The translations under genes and the position numbers were made by a program. Positions 42,060-53,360 of a stretch of DNA of 64,000 nucleotides are shown here, piece after piece. Numbering within the stretch: position 1 is the stretch's first letter; each line of letters opens with the position of its first letter. The notes beneath the pieces were generated by a model. That model searched no databases. It was given only the letters and a program-made list of their open reading frames with translations, and had not been told where the DNA came from. Origin of the DNA: Aporrectodea caliginosa (Eukaryota > Annelida > Clitellata > Crassiclitellata > Lumbricidae); the NCBI GenBank assembly GCA_020284085.1, contig JACEVL010001161.1, positions 4,152,930-4,216,929 on the forward strand. The letters run 5' to 3'.

Positions 42060-42565
42060 TGTCACCAACTCTTTTCTTTCTTAGTTGTGACCTACCTCAA
42101 GAACTTTCCTTATCTCTACATATAAATTGCTCAACGTCTTCTAACTGTTTAAGAATTAAATTGACACAGTTCTTTGAATGTTTCTCCTTTCTTCAAACAC
42201 AGTTATTTCAAACGTACACTTAATATCAAAGTTCTTATCAATTACCACTCAACGGTAACTTCTAACATACAGCTCTCTACTGCATTAAAACATCTACTAC
42301 ACTGTATTGTTCAAATTCACTGTCATCAGCAATTTCTAAATTTGGCGCGCTAACTGCACGTGTAGAGAATCTATCGTCAGCCAAAGTTTAGGCTACTTTA
42401 GGCCAAGCGCCCACGAGCCGACAGCGCAACTAAGGCCTAAGACTAAAACGCTTAACAATCGAATACACATTATATATATATCAACCTAAAGAACACATGT
42501 GCTCATTATATATGCAAAACATTAGTTCACATGTGCTCATTATATATGCAAAACATTAGTTCACA
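42060..42565 (-). repeat. LTR (5' in element orientation)
   Basis: 506 bp, apparently identical to 30774-31279. It is followed by the TAAGG duplication and then the second half of the target palindrome. Confidence 0.95.
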
Positions 42566-42570
42566 TAAGG

Positions 42571-43380
42571 TCTTTGATATTATGCTATAGATGCACAGTA
42601 TTTAGTTTCGTGTTTTATATTATCAAATGTTTATTAATAATATTTAGTGTATGACGACAAATTCATGAATAGGAACTTTATGCTGAGTCGTATACGATGA
42701 GTCTTACAACATTTATCGATTTGTTATAGCCTACGAATCGCAGTTGACCAACTTTCATTTTAATTTATTAAAATTGTAAATGGCAATAAAACATTGCTTA
42801 AGTTGTTGAATATAGCTTTAATTTGTCTGTTTTAATGGAAGTGATATCCACATTCGTTTCATTTGCTTCTGGCTCGAAGCTTAATTGTTGGTTTTTTCCA
42901 TATGCACTGATATGCAGTGGTCGCTGTGGGTTTCAGTCAGGTGACTTGTGACTGTGTTTGAGGATGTACAAAATCAGTGGAAGACCCAAGCAAACAAAAC
43001 TTGCTTTAATCACTCTGTATACGGTCGATTTTTATGGAATCATCCACCGTCTGATGTACGTTATACCATGCACCCTCTGCATGTCTCTGTCTCTGTCTAT
43101 GTCTCTGTCTGTCTGTCTTTTCCTTATTATCTGTGTATAAAACAGCTGCACCCGTGCTATTGAATTGAATTCACCAAGTTCACCAACTGACGCAAAATAA
43201 ATACATCGTATATACTATATAGTATACGACTGGTAGAACCGTAGAAGTCGATCTGAAGTCGTGGCATAATAAGCCTATATATATACACTGCTTATAGAAA
43301 GAGACAAGACAGAGCGAGAGAAATTGAGACAGGGGAGTGAGTGATGGAGTGAAAGGAACGCGCGTGCTATAGTGTCCAGA
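42571..43380. other. Spacer
   Basis: A (TCTG)n patch lies near 43082-43120; nothing else is supported. Confidence 0.4.
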
Positions 43381-43388
43381 CATACGTA

Positions 43389-44535
43389 CAGGGCCGGCCT
43401 TAGGCACAGGCAAAGCAGGCAGTTGCCTAGGGCGCCACAATCTAGGGGCGCCATTTTCACAAAAAGTGTGCTTTAACAGTTTTTCACTTTTAGCCATTTT
43501 TCAATTAAATTATTATTTTCATTTGAATTCAAAACTTTTGTGTATGGAACAAATTTTAAAACAATTATTGGTTTCATTGCACCTTTTCAAGTAGACCTAA
43601 TTCAATTTCGACACACCACAAATTTTATTTTAACCATTAAAATTCAATTATTCACGCGTGTCCTGCTTGTACTCTTTAGTTTGTGTCTGTAATAGACCTG
43701 ACCGTCCGTTTATCTGATGACGACATAGGCCTACATAGTGACAGCTTCAACTGAAAATGCCAATAACTGAAGAGATATTATTGTAGTAGGCCTATAATTT
43801 ATTTAAACAATGTAGCTTTATTTGTTGACTGCTGAGCAGACATCGCAGTTGCATCAACTAAGGTAATTACATTTTAATAACAGTTTTCTTAATTATCTCT
43901 AAATCAATTTATAGATTTGATCTTATAAAATAAACATTTTAATTTAAAAAATCAGGTAAAACCCTGTGAAGCGACACAAGTTATCGGGTGCTCTAAATTG
44001 TAATAAACACGACAGAGACGTTGTATCAAAAAGCAAAAGGATGGCTTTTCAACTATTTCAACGAAACTGAAACTACTTTAGCTGTTAGTGTTAGTGCCCA
44101 GTCATCAGCTATAGTAATTCGTTTGTAAAATACTAGTATTGAGTGTATTTTCTTAAATTGCTTTCAGCTTTATAAAAATACAATTTTGATAAACTGAAAC
44201 CTGTTGGTGAAAAACTACAAGCAGAACAGATTTCTGATTACTAAAACAAATAATTTTTTTAATAAATAATTTTTTTTTCTCGGTAATTTGAATTTTTCGG
44301 AAGGCCTAATTCGAAGTCTTTTTGCTTGTTACCAACTTACCATCCCTTCAAATTCAATTATCCAGGGTTGAGTGTACTAAATAAAAAGTAATAATAAAGA
44401 AATAACTCAGTTGAGCGTAAATCTTTTGGCGGGTTCCTCATTGAGTTGTGACGTGAGGTGCATCTTGGAGACGGGATCAGAGGGCGCCAAATGTATGCTT
44501 TGCCTGGGGCGCCATTTGGGCTAGGGCCGGCCCTG
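43389..44535. mobile_element. hAT element, non-autonomous
   Basis: CATACGTA stands at 43381-43388 and 44536-44543, an exact 8 bp duplication. Both ends begin CAGGGCCGGCC when read inward, and GGCGCCA words are repeated near both ends. At 1147 bp it has no transposase ORF. Confidence 0.9.
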
Positions 44536-44543
44536 CATACGTA

Positions 44544-46850
44544 TACGTATATACAGACAGACAGAGGCGGTTAGATATAGAATGCTGAAGAATGAGATAC
44601 ATAGAGCCTTTGGAACGGTTAAGGTAACGTCACTGACTTGACGAAAGTGTCTTTATATCCTTTATATTTCAGAGATGGATGGAAGGATGGATGAATGGGT
44701 GGGTGGATGGGTGGATGGATGGATGGATGAGGCAACGAGAATAGGCGGCGACGATAATAAAGAAAGAGCCTCGAATTAAGAAGCGGAAGATCGTCGGTTT
44801 TGTGGTGCGAACGTTTCTTGGAGATTGGAAGAGATCAATGATGGATTTGGCCTTTCAGTCTACGAGGAAGACAGACTCCTTGGCCAGCGTCCCATATCAT
44901 TGGCGCTCCAGATATCATGGAGCTTAAGACCTGGAAAGAGCCGTCTCTTCCACTCTACTCCAGCCGTCGGTCGGTCGGTCGTTTAGCTTAATTGCGAGTC
45001 ACCTTCTTCACGCGCTGCAGCAGCATGAGCCGATTTCCTTATCGGAGCCACACAGCCCCCGCTGAGGTACTCCAAAATCAAATTATCCGTAAATTGAGTC
45101 CACAGATTCTATGTCCATATATATATACATACACATACATTTATATATATATATATAATCACGGAGTCAATGTATATATATATATATTATATATGCAGGA
45201 ATACGTACGTAACAACTAACAACAATAATAGCACGGGAATATATAGAGGTATAGATATAAATAATCATATATATACAAGTTAATAGTTATAACATGAAGG
45301 CATATAATATATATATATATTCTTACATGAACAATTATTATATATACCCATATTTATATAAAGCGACCAGTATATATCCAAAGAAGTTCGATGGGTAAGA
45401 AAGAATCCCATCTTGCAGCACATCGCCAGTATAATGCGAATCTTAGATTCTGAATTCACTTCCAAATCCTCATGTACCATATCGACGTATCTTGTATACC
45501 ATGTTACCAGACCAGCTTTAAAACGCTCTTGCTGGCCTGACTTAATTCGACTGGTGAGAGGCACGAGGGAAAACAAGCGCTTTATCCGAACCAAACAGTT
45601 AGAATGAAATCAAATTGTCTGCATGCGATCATTGCGATGGCTTTTAAATAGGTTAAGCAATAGAGATGATTTTAATGATAACCTGCTATTGCAACTCATG
45701 TGTGGCTGGCAAGTGCCTCACTTCTTCCCTTTCGGAAACTTCCGAGTCCACTACTGCACTCTTATATTTTGCAAAGTTATATCAGTCGAATGCCTGAGAA
45801 AACGCTGCAGTTTATAATGTGCATGGTTAAGTTAGCCGTCAAATCTGTTTCAATCATCAGTCGCCAAAACAGACAAGTGCTATATAAGAAGGTCAAATTG
45901 TGTTGCGCTGAGCCGTGCCTGAACATTGATTCCAATGTGCATAAACCTGGACATAAAGTTCGATCTTTCAAAGGTTCTTTATCATCGAAAGATTCAATGA
46001 AGTCGCATGTATTTGTACAATAGATGGTTCACTTGGATGTTTACATAGAAATTATTAGTTCCGACGCTATGGCATCATCAGTGGCGTATTGGAAGTTCTT
46101 CGACGGAAGTGTGAACTTGATGTGGCTAGTTCCCATTAGAGGTTTAAGGTTTAAAACTGTATACGCACGCAGCTTTATAGTGCTAACCTGCAATTTAGAA
46201 ATCTGCATGAAAGCGGTGACACATGCAAGTTATTATCCATGAACGAATTTAATTCTCCTTTGACGTCATATGACACAGCGTTGAAACTATAATGGTGTTA
46301 GTCCGAAAGTTATTTAAGTGATTTTATACTGTTTCTAACATTGAAGCTTAACCCCTCCTTAAAGGTCGCTCATGATTTCGGACGATGCTTAACTTAATTC
46401 AAGTCCCGTGTCCCGTGCCACCATCAGCCGAGGTATACCATAGGAAACCCGCGAACCATGCAGCTCTATACCTGGTTTCCTGCCCCTGCATATGACCCGA
46501 TACATGGGTCAACTGGATGTATACAATTGATCTGGTCTGTTCTTTTCGCACTGTTGATCTGGAATCCGAAACAATGTGCTTTCTGGTCCATTAAGTCCAA
46601 GCACTGCATGACCATGCAGATTTCAAGCAACGGACAAGGAGAGCTAAATCATCGGCGTACTAGCGTAGTCCAGGTATATATGAACCGCTTTGACCCAATT
46701 TGAGTACCATGCATCATGCATGCAGGTTGCCCCGATGTTAGGTTTCCTCCATGATCTTATCCATTGGGCAAAGGAACAGATCTGGAGCCATTCTGCATCC
46801 CTGTCACAGTCCGTTATCCACCCCGAAACCATTCTGATGTTACACCATCG
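44544..46850. other. Spacer with (GGAT)n and TA-rich patches
   Basis: GGATGGATGG repeats at ~44674-44730 and TATA-rich microsatellites at 45115-45360. No gene is supported. Confidence 0.4.
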
Positions 46851-46910
46851 TAATCGTAGATTTATATAGCGCCACTTCAAGAGCTACTCCTCAGAGGCGC
46901 TCCCCACCTG
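46851..46910 (+). repeat. Dispersed repeat TTTATATAGCGCCACTTCAAG
   Basis: Shares GCGCC-CTTCAAG-CTACTC-AGAGGCGCT with copies at ~27022 and ~27914. It is preceded by ATCGTAATCGTA, also seen near 57293. Confidence 0.5.
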
Positions 46911-47453
46911 ACAACACTAAATCACGATCGAAAAGAATGGGTCTCAAATGCTCGCGGAAAAGGGGCAAAGAAAAGCCAAGAAGGTCATTACGGAGGTTGC
47001 TAGGCATCCTATTTCAGAAAGATGGACCGACCCTGGCGAAGCTTTTGTGAAGCACTGTGGAAGTTCAAGCTATAGGGACAACCAAGTCGCCTTGCGTGGC
47101 AGAGCGAAGGAATCTGCGACCTGGTATGGATAACACGTATACACATGTGCACAAAACTCCCTGCAGATAAACTGGAGATTGACCTGCAAGACAATTTAAT
47201 TGTGCATAGGCATTAGGATCTTAAACTCAGTACGTTTTTGCATATAGGCAGCCAGTGCAGTTCCTCCTGTATAAAGCTAGGTATATGCCCGAATTTTTTT
47301 ATGCTTCCTATATATCATGCAGGCGAACCGCGGCATTTAGAACAGATTGCAACTGATTAAATCGCGATATATGGTTAAGCCCCATGCATAGATAGCACTG
47401 CCATGTAGTCGACTCTGGTGCATATGAATGCATGCATCAAGGTCATAGCGGCT

Positions 47454-47735
47454 TTAGTTGTTAGCGAGCTGCGTGCCGCGCGAATCTGACGTAGATGGTA
47501 TATAGAAGCACATGCAACAATCATTCCTCGCGTGTTCTGAAAAGGTCAATTCCTGGTTCAGGGTCACACCAAAGTCCGCGCATGCAGTGGCAGAGAAAGA
47601 GACGCCAGGAACGCAGTGCTGTAGATGGGATAGATCGACTTTGGATACCTGACCAATGACCATGACTCCCAACCCAGATGAACTGCATCTTTCCGGGGTT
47701 CAGCTGGAAACGGTTGGATGACATCCATGGCCCTC
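47454..47735 (-). pseudogene. CR1/L2-like LINE reverse-transcriptase fragment
   Basis: The minus strand reads WMSSNRFQLNPGKMQFIWVG near 47670-47727 and DFGVTLNQELTFSEH near 47525-47570. These equal the conserved WMSSNRLxLNPxKT and DLGVxLDxxLTF blocks of CR1/L2-group elements. Confidence 0.7.
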
Positions 47736-47774
47736 CCTGAGACAGAGGAATAGCCTACAGTTGGCATCGCGATC

Positions 47775-48425
47775 AACAGAATCAGAGGCTGTTCTCAGCC
47801 AGTCTCAGGTCGATATAGGAAATCCACAGAGGTTGTCGAAACTCTCTTCTCGTTTGAATCACGGTCGATTGTTGATCTCCCTGAAGGGTGAAGCACTGAA
47901 GCCGTTCTGCTCCCTTTGTCTCAGCTGTATAGCAGGCGACGCTTAACCCTTAACAGGAGAACAACAGCAAAGACTTTGCCTGACACTGACAGTATACGGT
48001 GATGCCGCGATAGTTCTTGCAATCCCATCGGCTGCCCTCGACTCTGTAAAAAGGGAGAATGATTCCTCTGGTCTAGTCACTCAGTACTGGGGTAGACTTC
48101 CAGAAGCCTTTGAATAAACGGGTGAGTCATTTCGTTCCTGCCACTCTTCCAGCTCGGCTGATATTAGGAAGACTCCTAGAGCTATTTTCCATTCTTCAGC
48201 CGGTGTCCTTCACAGCCACCTCCTGCTCTTTTGGTGGTGAGCAATAAATTGACAGATCTTGCAGGTTCCACAGTTTGGAAGCTTTGCTCCACTAATGCGG
48301 GCAACAGGGCGCGGTTAAGGAGATCTTCGTAATATTCCCTCGACCGGTGGATCTTTTGGGTCATATTATTCAGAAGGTGACCGTCCGAGCTTTTAATTGA
48401 GCTGGAAATTCTTAGCATCACCAAG
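47775..48425 (-). pseudogene. RTE-like LINE reverse-transcriptase fragment
   Basis: Minus-strand blocks are IHRSREYYEDLLN (48320-48360), RLKNGK (48182-48200), CKNYRGIT near 48003-48025, REQNGFSAS near 47895, and DSVDRDA near 47765-47785. Their order matches the RT of RTE-type elements. Stops and frameshifts interrupt it. It abuts the CR1/L2-like fragment without a clear boundary. Confidence 0.65.
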
Positions 48426-49040
48426 CGCAGCTTTCGAACTTCTTGAACTTGACCTCATGAAGCGCGATTGAGTGAAAATGCAGCGCCTCTAGCGAGAAGT
48501 TTGTATAGATTTGAATAACCTCGGTGAATCACTTGCCAGTATATTGATGTGTTAGTACTGTAGTGGTACATGTATGTCTAATGCGTGTTTGTTTTCTCTA
48601 TATAGGCGCACACAGTGGCATAATTAATGTGGGGGTGGGTACAGAGGGGGACTGTCCTCCCAAAGTTTTGACAGAGGCTATCTCCCCCCCCCCACAAAAA
48701 ATATGCAAAAATCCGACCTTCGAAAAACTCTGTCCCCACAAAGTTATGTACAGATTTTCGTCCCTGGGCTCACATACCTATGTATACAAATAAAATCAGG
48801 CATATGGAGACAGAGAGGCACAGATACAGAGATGTGGACATAGATACGGATAGAATTAGATATTATCAACGTAAACGGTTTAACCAGGAAACAGCGACAG
48901 AGTATCCGCCTGAATGTTTCTATGCGACGATATTATGCTTTGCATTATATCAAAATGCAAATCTGTTAAATGGTCGGTTGTAGGTCATCTCCAATCGCTG
49001 CATCACAGGCTGTGGGCGATTCCAAGCGATTACACCTGTA
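48426..49040. other. Spacer
   Basis: CAGTGGCATAATTAATGTGGGGGTGGG near 48613 resembles a hAT end without a partner. No gene is supported. Confidence 0.35.
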
Positions 49041-49049
49041 TCAAAGGGA

Positions 49050-49420
49050 GGCAGGGTGGAAGGGGGAGGAGGAGAGGCATAGGAGGCACAAAGGAGGAGG
49101 AGGAGGAGGAGAAGGAGGAGGAGGAGGAGAAGGAGGAGGAGGAGAGGCATAGGAGGTACAAAGGAGGAAGAGGAGGAGGAGGAGGAGCGGGTGGTGGAGG
49201 AAGAGACATGGATGGGAGGGTGAACAGAAGAGAAGCAGAATTTGAGGAACAAGATGGGACGCGTGGCTCCAATGTATACCAGTGAGAGGGACACAGACAG
49301 AAGAGAGACAGAAACAGACAGGCAGAGAGAGAGACAGAAAGACAGATGAGAGAGTGAGTGAGTGAGTGAGTGAAGCAGGCAAGAAGGAGACAGAGAGACG
49401 GAGAGACGGACAGTAGGAAG
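49050..49420. repeat. (GGA)n and (GACA/GAGT)n simple repeats
   Basis: GGA-rich tract at ~49055-49200, then GACAGA and GAGTGAGT runs. Confidence 0.9.
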
Positions 49421-49642
49421 AAAACCAGAAGGTAGGGAGGAAGCACCGAGTGTAATGACGCATGGTATAGCATTTTAGGGATGAAAACTGAATGGAGTTA
49501 GAGATTCACAAAGAGAAAGAGACAGACACATAGACAGACACAGAGAGATAGACAGAGAGTACTATGACTCTTTGACAGAAGGGAACGAGCCACTGATAGT
49601 AATCGCCAACTGCCAGTAGGGATTATATCTCGTTCGATGGAC

Positions 49643-49643
<1 letters not shown>

Positions 49644-49683
<40 letters not shown>
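49644..49683. repeat. (CTG)13 trinucleotide repeat
   Basis: About 40 bp of pure CTG; in one minus-strand frame (49623-49922) it encodes poly-Gln. Confidence 0.95.
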
Positions 49684-49685
<2 letters not shown>

Positions 49686-49929
49686 CTCTAAGCGGAGGGC
49701 ATGCGCATATTGGCAGTCGCTGAGGATGGGTTGTGGAGAGGGAAGGGAAGGGAAGGGACGGGTGAGGGGAGGGGGTAAGTAGCGATGGACAGATGTTGTG
49801 GCGTGTCGTGGTCGTCGTCGTGTGCCCTGAGAGAGAGAGGACGTCCTCGGAGGCCATGACCCAGGCGCTTCAGCTGTTACTCGGAGCCGCTTTGATCGTC
49901 GCCTGCTGCAGCTGAGATTCATCGACGAT

Positions 49930-51580
49930 GGTCCATCACTTACGACGCCATAAGACCAGACTATAGCGACGCTATTTCACTCCGAAGTGTCAGCCTCACC
50001 CCTTCCTAGTATTCCCAATCCTCTTCTCCATGTGCTGTTTCCTCTTCTTCATGCATGTGCTGGTTACTTTTCTTCTTGTTGCAGCCTCTTCTTTGTGCCC
50101 TTCCTACTCTTGCTCCTGCTCGTTTCCAGTTTGTCCCTGCTGCTCAGTCATTCTCCTCCTGCTTTCTCTTCATCACCCTAATTTCTGGTCTTCCATTCCC
50201 ATGGCATATATGCATTCTCTATCTCCTTCTCTCTCCACTTTCCTTACTTCTTTACTTCTCCTTTTCGTTCTTTCCGTCTTCCTTTATTCCTTCCCATATT
50301 CCTTACAGCTTCATATATATACTCCTTCAATTCACTATTCTGCTTCATATGATCTGGCTTTGATGATGACTCTTGTCCCATATTCCTACACCTCCTTCCA
50401 CCTCTCCATTTCCTCTCGAACAATCACAACCTCCTTACTCCTACCCTTCACCATCCTCTCTTCTCGCATCGTCCTTGGCTCATGCCCTGTATACTCTGTC
50501 TCGCGACTGTCGTATAATTATACCATAGCATGATCACAGAGATTGAATTTCTATTATATGTTGTCCATCGTCGTTTATGAAGCACTAAGTGAGTTGCATA
50601 TTATAACTGCAACATAACAGAGGCAATCTTTTAACACGATGACTTTTAAATGCATTTTAAGAGATGCGTCTGTTCCCGGTGTCTCACAATATAGGCTACT
50701 TATCTCTCCGAATAGTCGTATTGGGCGAATATGTTACATTCAGTGTATACCTATACAGATGACTGTCGACTTACTCCTCGAGATCACAGCGACCCTATAA
50801 TTACAGGACATGACATTCTTTCTTAACGTGGTATAGCTGATCATTGATCCTCTTATAAGGCAGGCCATGGCACTCTGCTCATTCGTCCGAATCAACTATC
50901 GCTGTATATGTAACCAGATTCATTCGATCACAGTCTGTGATTTAAGCAGAACATTTTAGACCTACATAGCTCTATATCTGCAGTCTCAGTCTCCTTTTTT
51001 TAGTCCATTCTCCCGTTTCAGAATATATGATAATGGACTCTGCATGCATATAGCGTTCTCTAACTGTCAATAGATGTAACGTCTATATCAGTTCATATAC
51101 GGTAACTAACTTGAATTAAAGTTTCTATAGAAGCAGATTGGTTTGCTTACTGTAACATTCTGCACGTTCAGCGATGATCTGCAGTGCGTGGACTGCGCCT
51201 GAGATCCGTGAGAGTTTAGAGATGCCTCATGGCGAGTCAGAAATGGATTTGTTAAACATATACCTTTCTTAATGTTGATCTTCAGTGGAATTTCTTCATC
51301 CGCACAACAGGACAGCTGTTATACTATAACAAAGAAGGGAGGGGGAATTAACTCCTAAAAGATGGGAACTACTCGATCAAAATATAAAAGTAATTTAATA
51401 TATGAAATGAATTTCGGTAGCAGATAAATGAAAATATAATAATAAAACATTGAAACAAAACCAATAATAAACATACCAAGAAAGAAGTAAAATTCTCATA
51501 CTGAATTCACGGAGGATTCACATCAGCAGCCACGCAACGATTCCTGTAGGCCATGGTTCCCACAAGAATCCTGTGATCAG
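49930..51580. other. Pyrimidine-rich then AT-rich spacer
   Basis: 50030-50480 is C/T-rich on the plus strand with open but low-complexity frames. No gene is supported. Confidence 0.4.
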
Positions 51581-51589
51581 GGTTGCGCG

Positions 51590-51780
51590 GGCTTATATAA
51601 ATTTTCGGGGCTTGGGTTGGTCACGTGGTACATCCGGGGTTCAAATCTCTGGTGCAAACTAATTTGGCAGAACCAACTGAAAATGGTCCCTACCCCGGGC
51701 GCATGGGCCAAGGGCCTGTCGGGAAGATGGATCGCTTCAACCGGATATGGTGATGATAACTTTATCTGATATGACAAACA
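51590..51780 (+). repeat. Possible tRNA-derived SINE relic
   Basis: GGTTGGTCACGTGG (A-box-like) and CCGGGGTTCAAATCTC (B-box-like) are about 20-30 bp apart. No cloverleaf tRNA can be drawn with confidence. Confidence 0.3.
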
Positions 51781-51880
51781 CTGTCGCTAATGTATACGTA
51801 GGGAGAAAGGCATGTATGTGGGTGGCTAACTAGTATCTCCATTTAACTCTTCTATAGCGCCTTTTCTACTCTGTGATAAT

Positions 51881-52691
51881 ACTGTGTCCACGATAAAGTA
51901 GAACACTAGACTTTGTGAAATATCTTGGTCAATTGTAGTATTATAGGTACTAAATTTGGTGCACATTGACTTCAGTCTATTCTATCTATACCCTGCAAAT
52001 TTTATTGCAATTGATACAACGGTTACGAAGATATACCCTTATGAAATTGGGTGGTTCAGGCACCAAGTTACCGAACAGTAAAACGCATTGACAGACGTAA
52101 TTTTTCTGGCTATAGACCGCAGGGATTTACATAGGCTGTTGTTCATAAATTTGCGTCATTTTCGGAAACAGTTACACTACGAGACCTTATTTACGTAACA
52201 GTATAGTTGGTTGTAAAGAAATGGTTTTCAGCGCAGAGGACAAGATTTTAATCAAGGAGTTGAGAGAGACGAAGGGGTATGGAGCAAGGAGACTCATTAC
52301 AAAATTTCCAATGAAAAATTTGTCCCTATAGCTGGTGTCAGCAAGCTGTTAAAAATGATTGCCACAACCGGATCAGTTGCAAGGAAACCACGAGATCGGG
52401 CGTTACGAACGCAAGCAAATATCAATGCTGTCGAAGAACTGGTGCTGAGTCAGAATGATCAGCCGCGCACGCATCTGTCGATGCGTTTTACTGTTCGGTA
52501 ACTTGGTGCCTGAACCACCCAATTTCATAAGGGTATATCTTCGTAACCGTTGCATCAATTGCAATAAAATTTGCAGGGTATAGATAGAATAGACTGAAGT
52601 TCATGTGCACCAACTTTAGTACATATATAATACTACAATTGACCAAGACATTTCACAAAGTCTAGTGTTCTACTTTATCGTGGACACAGTG
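51881..52691 (+). mobile_element. Tc1/mariner derivative with ~220 bp inverted repeats
   Basis: The ends are CTGTGTCCACGATAAAG and the complement of CACTGTGTCCACGATAAAG. Arms run ~51881-52105 and ~52480-52691. The interior encodes the N-terminal part of a transposase only. Confidence 0.85.
52221..52480 (+). pseudogene. Tc1/mariner transposase, N-terminal helix-turn-helix fragment
   Basis: The frame starts MVFSAEDKILIKELRETKGY and goes on GARRLITKFP, then after a frameshift VSKLLKMIATTGSVARKPRD and NAVEELVLSQNDQPRTH. This is the DNA-binding N-terminus of mariner-group transposases in marine invertebrates. The catalytic part is deleted. Confidence 0.75.
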
Positions 52692-52985
52692 TATAATACA
52701 TGTATAGTCTTCAAATACGAATCAAAAAGTGTGGAACAATTTCTACTTTGATATCATGCTCTGCTTGTGCGCTGACAACTTAAACATCAGCTGATCGATT
52801 AAATTGAACGTTATGAACAATTTACTGTATAAATTGCCGTTTCACATTACATTGTATAAGCTTACATTATATCGGCCTATATATATAGTGTAATGGGAGA
52901 AAACATTTACATATCGCTTTTCAAGCAACTCCCACAAGCGTTGATTATTGGTTATCTATATCCGATCTAAACAGGTGTTCAGATG

Positions 52986-53360
52986 CTGAGAATGTGTGTT
53001 GAGCGGAATTAACTGAAACCTGAGAATGTGTGTTGTATTGAATCAACTGAAACATGAGAATGTGTGTTGTGCTGAATCAACTGAAACATGAGAATGTGTG
53101 TTGTGCTGAATCAACTGAAACATGAGAATGTGTGTTGTGCTGAATCAACTGAAACATGAGAATGTGTGTTGAGCTGAATCAACTGAAACATGAGAATGTG
53201 TGCTGTGCTGAATCAACTGAAACATGAGAATGTGTGTTGAGCTGAATCAACTGAAACATGAGAATGTGTGTTGAGCTGAATCAACTGAAACATGAGAATG
53301 TGTATTGAGCTGAATCAACTGAAACATGAGAATGTGTATTGAGCTGAATCAACTGAAACA
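52986..53360. repeat. 34 bp-period minisatellite, ~11 units
   Basis: Unit built of TGAGAATGTGTGTTG followed by CTGAATCAACTGAAACA, with few substitutions (for example GTGCTG/GAGCTG, GTGT/GTAT). Confidence 0.95.

Larger units (their letters stand above)
30774..42565 (-). mobile_element. Minus-strand LTR retrotransposon with scrambled interior
   Basis: The 506 bp LTRs at 30774-31279 and 42060-42565 read identically by eye and are flanked by TAAGG on both sides (30769-30773, 42566-42570). Next to the right LTR, in minus orientation, is TTTGGTGGCAGCGG (probable primer binding site); next to the left LTR is a purine tract, the complement of TTACCTCCTTCCCTTTCTTT. Between them remain the start of gag (~40985-41745) and the end of RNase H (31395-~31520). 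The remainder is foreign: a LINE piece, a PHD-type transposon, a complete second LTR element, a hAT and unassigned DNA. Confidence 0.85.

Noticed and set aside
48613..48765. Complete hAT element
   Set aside because: A left-end-like CAGTGGCATAATTAATG exists, but no matching right end or target duplication was found.
49030..49473. Ser/Pro/Leu-rich minus-strand ORFs
   Set aside because: Explained by (GGA)n and (GACA)n tracts.
52986..53360. CRISPR-like array
   Set aside because: The whole 34 bp period is repeated with no variable spacer.
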